From NCBI GenBank assembly GCA_023436515.1, contig JAEZIV010000006.1, forward strand, positions 1 through 9,849: a stretch of 9,849 nucleotides of DNA, read 5' to 3'. Both the position numbers and the translations under genes were made by a program. Each line of letters opens with the position of its first letter. Position 1 is the stretch's first letter. This stretch comes from Bacillota bacterium. GTDB taxonomy: Bacteria > Bacillota > Clostridia > Acetivibrionales > DSM-1351. The notes under the pieces were generated by a model. The model did not search any database, had not been told where the DNA came from, and saw only the letters and a list, made by a program, of their open reading frames with translations. This document shows positions 1 to 5,515 of the stretch, in pieces.

Positions 1-348
1 CTTCAGATCTTTGTCAAACACTGCTCCAAACACTGCCCCTCCACCTTCAAGCACAAAATCCGAAATGGCTGTAAACATCCCACCGGATGTGCTGGCGGCT
101 CTGATTTCATTTGATTTATTTTTTACTGCATAAACGCCGAACTGTGGATTATCTTGGGGAGTTTTATAACCATTTCTAAAGGGACATACCTGTTTACATA
201 GTCCGCATTCAATACAATCTTCGGAGTTTATCACAGGATATAGAAACCCTTCGGCATCAGCTTCCATCTTTATTGCCTCTTTAGGACAAATACATTTACA
301 GGCAGTACAACCTGAACATTCTTCCTTACTGTCGTACAGATTCACCAT
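1..348 (-). CDS. 4Fe-4S / F420 hydrogenase beta-subunit-like protein (N-terminal 116 aa, cut by window edge)
   Basis: I translated this frame directly; it stays open to base 1, so the C-terminus is missing. The N-terminus carries two ferredoxin-type [4Fe-4S] motifs: C11-x2-C14-x2-C17-x3-C21-P and C45-x2-C48-x2-C51-x3-C55-P, with an extra Cys at 19 inside the first. After them comes an R-x-x-S-x-SGG-x-F segment (R83 to F92), typical of the N-terminal domain of the 'coenzyme F420 hydrogenase/dehydrogenase beta subunit' family. Clostridia do not generally use F420, so that family name probably misleads. Relatives often sit beside pyruvyl transferases in exopolysaccharide loci, where a redox step on a sugar or flavin is suspected but unproven. 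The ATG at 348-346 lies 23 nt inside the end of the flippase gene, with a weak GGTAGG about 8 nt upstream. Overlap and strand place it in the same operon. The family call is firm; the reaction is unknown. Confidence 0.87.
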   Translation of the reverse strand, partial: MVNLYDSKEECSGCTACKCICPKEAIKMEADAEGFLYPVINSEDCIECGLCKQVCPFRNGYKTPQDNPQFGVYAVKNKSNEIRAASTSGGMFTAISDFVLEGGGAVFGAVFDKDLK

Positions 349-1858
349 TTCTTATACCTACCATTATTTTTATTCTATTTGCTATATAATTCATGTTTTT
401 TCTATCCAAGGTTAATCCGATTAATAATACTACTACAGAAGAAAACGCTATCATAAATACTGAGAATGCAATCCACTCTGCATAACTCTGAATATTCCAC
501 TTAATAAACATGAATGGAATAATTGATACCAGAATAGAAATTATCATATGAATAATTGGCTTTATCGTATCTCTTAATGGCAGTCCCAAAATTTTCTTGC
601 TTACAAAAAGAATCAGGTCTATGTCTCTATATAAATGAGACAATATAGATGCAATCATTATGCCTTCCAACCCCCAAAGATTAACGAAAATAATTCCAAA
701 CACTAAATTAATTGCTCCTTGAATTGATGTCTGCCATTTTGTCTCTTTATACATTCCAGCTGAAATAACAAGTGCGCCTTGTGGATTTTTCATATTGCTT
801 ACAAAGCCATTAAGAACAAATAAAAACCCCAGAATCGGCAAATCATAGTTTGCATCAGTAATTCCCCTTGTAAAAAGCTTTATAAATGGCATAATTGCAA
901 TAAACGTAACGGAAAAAATTACAGCCATTAAATAATAAAATAAAATACTAAAATCCCGGTATGCTTTCTGAAGCTTTTCCTTTTCCTCCTTGACAATAAG
1001 TTCACCAAACATTGATGGTAAGCAATTAACAAATGTATTAAACACACCATTTATTCCATTAGTTACAAGATTAAATACGGTATAAATACTTACAATTTTT
1101 AGGTTGGTAAATATTGTAGCTATTACAACCGGAGCTCCTGTTTGAATTGATGCAAGAATTTGAAGATAAAAAGCATCCCACCTTTTGCTCATAGCTGCAT
1201 TATTTGGTTTCTCATCGTAATCAATATATTTATATTTTAAATTTACATATACAGCCAGAATAGCAGGTCTAATAAAAACCGAGATTAATGCTATTCCACG
1301 AAGAAGTACAATGTTCACTTTTATATACGATAAAACTACTATAATAATGGTATTTGCCATTATTGAAATTGTAGATGCACTTGATATTACATAGGTCTTC
1401 TGGTCTGCAGTCAATAGAACCCTATACTTTGATAAAGTAAAAAACTCCAGTGCTCCTGAAATGCCCATAACCAGCACAAGAATAGACATATGTAGAGGAG
1501 GAAGTGCATCGGTCCTTATAAATATTGGGTATAATACAGCTAACGCAACTGTCAAAGAAACAAATAAATAGCCTGCTTTTATGTAGAATCTTTTAGATGC
1601 CGATATAACTGCATTTATCTCTTTATTATTGTTATCTGCAAGTGGTTTATATAGCGAATAAATAGCAGCATTTGCCAGACCAGCTTCTACCAGTGAAAAA
1701 TATAACATAAATTGTGATATTGATGATACCAGCCCATTTATCTCTGATCCATAAAACTTTAACATAAATCGAGGAACTAGGAAGCCTGCCACTATTGTTA
1801 CTGCTTGCATGATTCCGGTAGAAATTGTGTTGTAAAAAAAAGTTTTTGTTCTGTTCAT
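326..1858 (-). CDS. Wzx-type oligosaccharide flippase (polysaccharide biosynthesis, PST/MVF class)
   Basis: This is a 510-residue, very hydrophobic membrane protein with roughly 12-14 predicted helices, for example near residues 10-30, 93-113, 122-142, 158-178, 183-203, 305-325, 432-452 and 460-482. The N-terminus (short basic stretch, a helix, then F-x-V-P-R-F-x-L-x-x-Y-G-S-E-x-N-G-L at about 26-43) is characteristic of Gram-positive PST-type flippases. Length is normal for the family. The expected role is to flip an undecaprenyl-diphosphate-linked oligosaccharide repeat unit across the cytoplasmic membrane before polymerisation or attachment. The ATG at 1858 follows the pyruvyl transferase TGA (1862-1860) by one base, so translation is probably coupled. 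The 3' end overlaps the next gene by 23 nt. Substrate cannot be read from sequence. An O-antigen, teichuronic-acid-like or capsular/EPS unit are all possible. Confidence 0.9.
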   Translation of the reverse strand: MNRTKTFFYNTISTGIMQAVTIVAGFLVPRFMLKFYGSEINGLVSSISQFMLYFSLVEAGLANAAIYSLYKPLADNNNKEINAVISASKRFYIKAGYLFVSLTVALAVLYPIFIRTDALPPLHMSILVLVMGISGALEFFTLSKYRVLLTADQKTYVISSASTISIMANTIIIVVLSYIKVNIVLLRGIALISVFIRPAILAVYVNLKYKYIDYDEKPNNAAMSKRWDAFYLQILASIQTGAPVVIATIFTNLKIVSIYTVFNLVTNGINGVFNTFVNCLPSMFGELIVKEEKEKLQKAYRDFSILFYYLMAVIFSVTFIAIMPFIKLFTRGITDANYDLPILGFLFVLNGFVSNMKNPQGALVISAGMYKETKWQTSIQGAINLVFGIIFVNLWGLEGIMIASILSHLYRDIDLILFVSKKILGLPLRDTIKPIIHMIISILVSIIPFMFIKWNIQSYAEWIAFSVFMIAFSSVVVLLIGLTLDRKNMNYIANRIKIMVGIRNGESVRQ

Positions 1859-1859
1859 T

Positions 1860-2921
1860 TCAGCTCACTCTTAAGAAGATATCATTAAGGTACTCAATGG
1901 ACTTCTGCCTTTCCATACCCAATAGTTCATTAATCTTGTTATAATTTATCTCTTTATCTATAGCTTTGTTATATCCATTCAATATTTTCCTGCTGCCCAG
2001 ATCAAACAACTCCAATATATTTTGAAGCCTTGAATTAATATTCGAGGGCGGTAATAATGGTTCGGTAAAAAATTGTTTGTTAAAATTAATCGAGAAGGCC
2101 GTAGCGTGGAAGGAGTTAGTTACAATATATTTCGAGTTTAATAAATACCCAAGCCATTCATCCGGCCCCAAAGTTCTTAAGTATGTGGCGTTCTTACATT
2201 TTCTCATGCCATCATTAGCGAAGATTATTTTAAGATTATGAGCTCTGGATAAATCCTCTGCAAACTTAATGATAGAGTTCGATTTTGAAACAAGAAATAA
2301 GAAAATATAGTCCTTCTCTTTAGGTAACCTTGCAACCTTAGACCATCTCGCTTTATCTAGCAGAAATATAGGGTCTAGAGTAACTTTAACCCTTCTTCCT
2401 ATTAATTCCTCAATTAATTTAGCTCCTTGGTGCTCACGTACTGAAATGTTGTTAAATCTATTTAATAAGCCCTTATATTCTTGATAGTACTCATTAGGTA
2501 TACTGTCTATACCAAAGCTTGCTGAGTAAGCGTTTCTTGCATATTTATTATTAACAAAATCCAAAAAGTAAGCTTTATCAAAATTCGAGAGAGTATGGTT
2601 CCAAACCTGATCACTACCTGTTATATATATATCATCACTTCCTCCAGTGGATTTGAGTTTACAATTTTTTTTAAGAAAATTAGTAAACTTATATCGCTTT
2701 ACAATTTCGAAGGGAGACTTATATATATATCCAAATATCGACTTTAAGGTACGACACTTTACTATATTATAAGGATAATACTCTTTCTTCAAATACTTGC
2801 AATCATAGTCTATTACATATGGATTTGACCCCAGTTCCTTAATCGACTCCTGTAACGCATAGGTTTGTAAAATAGCTCCATAATTTATTGCTCTATGAAA
2901 TGTTATTACTCCTGCCTCCAC
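1860..2921 (-). CDS. Polysaccharide pyruvyl transferase-family protein (GTG start preferred)
   Basis: The family transfers pyruvate from phosphoenolpyruvate to a sugar as a ketal, adding negative charge to a surface glycan. Visible family marks are the N-terminal V-I-T-F-H-R-A-I-N-Y-G-A segment, a G-S-D-Q-V-W-N motif near residue 102, I-S-V-R-E-H-Q-G-A near 159, T-L-D-P near 181, and T-N-S-F-H-A-T-A-F near 268, a likely active-site loop (numbering from the GTG). The open frame extends upstream to a TTG at 2969, overlapping loaP by 23 nt. I prefer GTG at 2921-2919: it gives V-E-A-G-V-I-T-F-H, the usual family N-terminus, is 25 nt past the loaP stop, and has AGGGG eight bases upstream. The product is 353 residues. 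It resembles the type that pairs with F420-beta-like proteins in EPS loci, not the CsaB type that pyruvylates the SLH-anchoring wall polymer. The acceptor sugar is unknown. Confidence 0.88.
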   Translation of the reverse strand: MEAGVITFHRAINYGAILQTYALQESIKELGSNPYVIDYDCKYLKKEYYPYNIVKCRTLKSIFGYIYKSPFEIVKRYKFTNFLKKNCKLKSTGGSDDIYITGSDQVWNHTLSNFDKAYFLDFVNNKYARNAYSASFGIDSIPNEYYQEYKGLLNRFNNISVREHQGAKLIEELIGRRVKVTLDPIFLLDKARWSKVARLPKEKDYIFLFLVSKSNSIIKFAEDLSRAHNLKIIFANDGMRKCKNATYLRTLGPDEWLGYLLNSKYIVTNSFHATAFSINFNKQFFTEPLLPPSNINSRLQNILELFDLGSRKILNGYNKAIDKEINYNKINELLGMERQKSIEYLNDIFLRVS

Positions 2922-2929
2922 TAAATCAT

Positions 2930-2934
2930 CCCCT
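2930..2934 (-). promoter_or_regulatory. Ribosome binding site deciding the GTG start of the pyruvyl transferase
   Basis: AGGGG on the minus strand, 8 nt before GTG 2921-2919. It supports that start over the TTG at 2969, which would add 16 residues not typical of the family. The TTG does have an AGGTGG about 9 nt upstream, but that lies within loaP coding sequence. Confidence 0.6.
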
Positions 2935-2946
2935 AATATTAATTCA

Positions 2947-3468
2947 TCACGCACTTTCAACCAACTCAACGCTAAGTTCCACCTCTCTCGGCTGTCCCAT
3001 AAGCTGCATCATAACTTTAACTCTGCCCTTTCTCTTGTCAACAGACTTTATATAACCGTCCATCCCTAAAAGTGGGCCTTCTTTAACAAGAACCTTATTA
3101 CCTACAATATATACCTTTGAACGTTCTATAATATCCCCATCGCATGTTAATCTTTCAATCAACTCTATCTCGTATTTTTCTATATGCGCTGGTTTATCAT
3201 CACTCATCAAAAGTCTTATAACACCCGGTATACCTTTTATAATTTCAAACTCATTATTAACAATAATCCCATTCAAGAGTACGTACCCTGGAAGCAAGGT
3301 TCTTAGTTTGTCTTCCCAAATCCCTTTTTTTCTCTCCCTCAGCTTTCTCTTTGGTACAATCGCCCTCAAGTGTTCCTTAAACTTATAGTTAATTCTTTCC
3401 TTTACATTATCCTCATCACCGGTAGTGACAAATACGGCATACCAATTCTCTTTTGTATCATAATCCAT
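2947..3468 (-). CDS. loaP: LoaP-type transcription antiterminator (specialised NusG paralog)
   Basis: A 173-residue NusG-family protein. The NGN domain spans about residues 8-105: it opens W-Y-A-V-F-V-T-T-G, has P-G-Y-V-L-L at 60-65 and G-I-P-G-V-I-R-L-L at 79-87. A KOW-type segment starts at about 122 (V-G-N-K-V-L-V-K-E-G-P-L-L-G-M-D-G). LoaP proteins bind elongating RNA polymerase and suppress termination in long biosynthetic operons; the characterised example acts on an antibiotic cluster of Bacillus and recognises an RNA hairpin in the leader. Relatives commonly head polysaccharide operons in Clostridia, as here. Housekeeping NusG is unlikely because that gene normally sits with secE and the rplK/rplA genes. 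The start is ATG 3468-3466, with AGGTGG six bases upstream (3475-3480). The stop is followed 25 nt later by the pyruvyl transferase GTG. It is the first gene of its operon, behind its own promoter. Confidence 0.87.
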   Translation of the reverse strand: MDYDTKENWYAVFVTTGDEDNVKERINYKFKEHLRAIVPKRKLRERKKGIWEDKLRTLLPGYVLLNGIIVNNEFEIIKGIPGVIRLLMSDDKPAHIEKYEIELIERLTCDGDIIERSKVYIVGNKVLVKEGPLLGMDGYIKSVDKRKGRVKVMMQLMGQPREVELSVELVESA

Positions 3469-3517
3469 TTCAATCCACCTGCTGCTAAACCTATTAGTAA
3501 ATATCTGATATGTTGAA

Positions 3518-3545
3518 ATTATACTACTGTTGAAAGATTTGTAAA
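3518..3545 (-). promoter_or_regulatory. Sigma-A-type promoter of the loaP/polysaccharide operon
   Basis: On the minus strand a TTTACA -35 box (3545-3540) and a perfect TATAAT -10 box (3523-3518) are separated by 16 bp. Transcription should start near 3511, giving an untranslated leader of only about 40 nt before the loaP ATG. An 11-bp palindrome (ATATC-A-GATAT, 3501-3511) sits at the expected start point and could be an operator, though AT-rich palindromes of this size also occur by chance. Confidence 0.6.
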
Positions 3546-3839
3546 TTTATTCCTCTCGTCATTTCCCTATGTATACTTCGGTTTTTCTACATAAAGAACA
3601 GAATTTATATAAGAAACTATGTTGCATTAGGCTTTCTGCTGTAACAACCTGGTATAAAATTCTTTGATATCGATAATTTTTTTTTATTCATTTCCTTACT
3701 ATTTTTTGTATTTTCAATAAATTGCATAAAATTTTCTTGAAGATATATTAATATTTTCTGAAATATATGTACTTATTTGTATAAATATTCTCTGTCCGAT
3801 GTGTATAGGTTCTGTTACTCCCCCACATAATTCATAAAA

Positions 3840-3868
3840 ATAATCCATATTTAAGCACGTTATGTTAA
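3840..3868 (-). promoter_or_regulatory. Weak candidate upstream promoter for the loaP operon
   Basis: TTAACA (3868-3863) and GATTAT (3845-3840) are spaced 17 bp apart on the minus strand, matching sigma-A consensus at 5 of 6 and 4 of 6 positions. If used, it would give loaP a leader of about 365 nt. In DNA this AT-rich such matches arise often by chance, so the call is tentative. Confidence 0.22.
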
Positions 3869-3872
3869 ATAT
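3847..3872. repeat. AT-only inverted repeat between the operons
   Basis: Perfect 8-bp arms ATATTTAA (3847-3854) and TTAAATAT (3865-3872) flank a 10-base spacer. A second, offset pair GTTAT/ATAAC (3859-3863 and 3871-3875) lies in the same place. The repeat overlaps the spacer and -35 box of the weak promoter candidate, which is where a repressor operator would sit. The stem is too weak and lacks the U run needed for a terminator. Confidence 0.35.
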
Positions 3873-3895
3873 AACCTTGCCTTATGTAATTTAAT

Positions 3896-3936
3896 ACCAA
3901 AAAAACCTGCAGTCTTCATGTGAAGTCTGCAGGTTT
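3896..3936 (-). terminator. Intrinsic terminator of the SLH/S41 protease operon
   Basis: Arms at 3903-3918 and 3921-3936 form a 16-bp stem with a single mismatch (core AAACCTGCAG/CTGCAGGTTT). In minus-strand RNA the stem is followed by an uninterrupted U run templated by the A tract at 3899-3905. It lies 54 bp after the protease stop codon. The other strand has no comparable U run, so it acts mainly in one direction. It insulates the envelope operon from the loaP operon. Confidence 0.92.
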
Positions 3937-3990
3937 ATCCTGAGCCTAGCTATAATTTAAGCATGTTTATTTAAAAAAATGCTTTATTCC

Positions 3991-5490
3991 CTAATTCAAT
4001 AATTCTGCCGCCTTGGCAAATGCACTATCCTTGGTTAGCTTTAAAGCAGCAAGCTTACTGTTTAGCAACTCTTGAGTGCAGAAGTCCATGACTCCATAAC
4101 TGTATACCTTGTTGTCCTTCTGAAACTGCTTTATAGCATCAACGGTTTTATTGTCCATAACCATATCCGGCTTATCAACATTGTAATTCAGAAGCTTTAA
4201 TATATGCTCTGCATAAAATACATCTACAAACTGATTTCCAAGCTTGGGCTTCACAGATACCGATAGCGGTTCAAGCAGATTGACCGGCACGTTGTCCTCA
4301 GTAATTATTTCCTTTACCGGCACATTAGGTTCAATGCCCTTTAGGTCAATACTTTCACCATTTGGTGTGCGATAAAGTCCAATAGTCATTTTACCCCAAC
4401 CTGCCAGCTGACTGTCAAAGGGATAACCAAAATCATAGCCGTTAACGCTTTTGACTGTTCTATCGCTATTCAGAGTTTTAAAGGCTTCAGTATTCAAAAT
4501 GGGGTAAAAGGACTGTACCTTTGCCTTACCAAAGGTCTTGGTACCAATTACTATTCCCGCCTTAGTATCCTTTATTGCTCCGGTCAAAATTTCAGAGGCA
4601 CTGGCTGAGTTTTCATTTACAAGCACACACAAGCTGTATTTAAGCTTAGTAAGATTCGAGTAGTAGGTTTGGTCAGACTCAGCCTCATCCTTGTAATCCA
4701 GAGTTGTAACTACCCCCTTTGGTACAAAGCGTTGAGCAACCCGAACCGCCTGGTCCACAAGTCCCCCCGGGTTGTTTCTCAAGTCTAGCACAACTCGGGT
4801 TATCTTATTTTTATCAAAGCTTGTTAATGCCTCATCTACTCCACTGTATGTATTGGAAGAAAAACTATCAATTAATATATATCCTATACTGCCTCTTATC
4901 TCATAATGAACAGTTGGAATATCCACCCGGGCTCTTGACATCTCAAGAGTTATTATATTTGGTGATCCCTGACGTAGTAAGCCTAGTATTACCTTTGTCC
5001 CTGCAGGCCCCTTAACCTTTGACACCACCTGTTCCAGGGACTGACCAGCTACTGATTTGCCGTCAACCTTAACTATCCGGTCGCCTGAAAGAACACCAGC
5101 CTTCCAGGCCGGAGAATTCTTATACACTTTGAGAATGGTAATATATTCTGCCTTTTCTTCCAAGCTAACCTGAACACCTACTCCTTCTACTGAGCCTTCA
5201 AGCATTCCGAATATGGCATTTATTTCATCCAAATCATAAAAGGCAGAATAATCATCAAGTGTTTCAAACATTTCCTTAAGTGTCCTTGCGTCCTGGAGAT
5301 CCTTCTCGGATATTACACCGCTGTATTTTTGCTTAATAAAGGCTCTGACGCTATCCAAATACTCACTCTGACTTGTTATCTGTGAAGCATCAAGCTTTAC
5401 TGCCTCAACCGCAAAGGCTTTTGTACCTGCTACAGTAAAAAGCATGGTCAATATTAGAAATACAGCAGCCAGTTTTCTTAATTTATTCAT
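3991..5490 (-). CDS. Secreted S41 C-terminal processing protease with PDZ and peptidoglycan-binding domains
   Basis: A 499-residue CtpA/CtpB-type serine protease. A signal peptide (basic start, hydrophobic core about 8-22) ends at K-A-F-A/V (residue 27). An S41 N-terminal helical region covers about 40-95 and a PDZ domain about 98-180. The protease core carries D-L-R-N-N-P-G-G at 236-243, the nucleophile Ser297 in N-S-A-S-A-S-E, Lys322 in T-F-G-K and Gln326. The Ser-Lys spacing of 25 residues matches characterised members, so it should be active. About 420-480 looks like a PG_binding_1 domain, suggesting wall retention. Between Lys322 and the conserved T-P-N-G-E-S-I-D-L-K-G-I-E-P segment (375-388) there is an extra stretch (about 330-365) longer than usual. 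ATG 5490 has AGAGGA about 10 nt upstream. It is last in its operon, 25 bp after an SLH protein. Likely substrates are exported wall or S-layer proteins (inference). Confidence 0.94.
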   Translation of the reverse strand: MNKLRKLAAVFLILTMLFTVAGTKAFAVEAVKLDASQITSQSEYLDSVRAFIKQKYSGVISEKDLQDARTLKEMFETLDDYSAFYDLDEINAIFGMLEGSVEGVGVQVSLEEKAEYITILKVYKNSPAWKAGVLSGDRIVKVDGKSVAGQSLEQVVSKVKGPAGTKVILGLLRQGSPNIITLEMSRARVDIPTVHYEIRGSIGYILIDSFSSNTYSGVDEALTSFDKNKITRVVLDLRNNPGGLVDQAVRVAQRFVPKGVVTTLDYKDEAESDQTYYSNLTKLKYSLCVLVNENSASASEILTGAIKDTKAGIVIGTKTFGKAKVQSFYPILNTEAFKTLNSDRTVKSVNGYDFGYPFDSQLAGWGKMTIGLYRTPNGESIDLKGIEPNVPVKEIITEDNVPVNLLEPLSVSVKPKLGNQFVDVFYAEHILKLLNYNVDKPDMVMDNKTVDAIKQFQKDNKVYSYGVMDFCTQELLNSKLAALKLTKDSAFAKAAELLN

Positions 5491-5515
5491 TGGCCTTTAG
5501 TCCTCTCTGGTTAAA

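Larger units (their letters stand above)
3469..3895. other. AT-rich intergenic region between the two operons
   Basis: This 427-bp gene-poor stretch separates the terminator of the protease operon from loaP. It holds the loaP ribosome binding site (3475-3480), the strong promoter at 3518-3545, an inverted repeat TATGTA/TACATA within 3560-3595, a weak upstream promoter candidate with an overlapping inverted repeat (3840-3872), and a short frame at 3617-3727 that I do not count as a gene. I looked on the minus strand for a GC-rich hairpin followed by a U run, as expected of an attenuator that LoaP might override, and found none. I recognise no riboswitch, tRNA or insertion sequence. Confidence 0.7.

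Noticed and set aside
1860..2921. Identity as CsaB, the pyruvyl transferase that makes the wall polymer ligand for SLH domains
   Set aside because: The proximity to SLH genes is tempting, but the N-terminal T-F-H-R-A-I-N-Y-G-A motif and the Fe-S partner point to the EPS-type subfamily. A strong terminator also separates the two operons.
3665..3691. Plus-strand terminator at the T run 3677-3685
   Set aside because: The preceding GATATCGATAA can form only a very short AT stem, and no plus-strand gene lies upstream.
3776..3836. Possible riboswitch in the GTGGGGGAGTAAC region of the minus strand
   Set aside because: Flanking sequence does not fit the cyclic di-GMP, manganese (yybP-ykoY) or ykkC consensus as I know them, and pairing is weak.
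3818..3840. CCCCCACA on the plus strand as a sigma-I-like -35 element
   Set aside because: I see no convincing matching -10 element, and it would drive transcription antisense into the protease terminator.
3959..3984. AAGCAT/ATGCTT inverted repeat after the protease stop as a second terminator
   Set aside because: The stem is only 6 bp with a 14-base loop and no U run after it; the strong terminator at 3896-3936 is sufficient.
4719..5015. Plus-strand open frame of 98 codons across the protease gene
   Set aside because: It lies wholly antisense to the PDZ/protease core of a well-supported gene, has no ribosome binding site I trust and no recognisable domain. The shorter plus-strand frames inside the SLH genes are rejected for the same reason.
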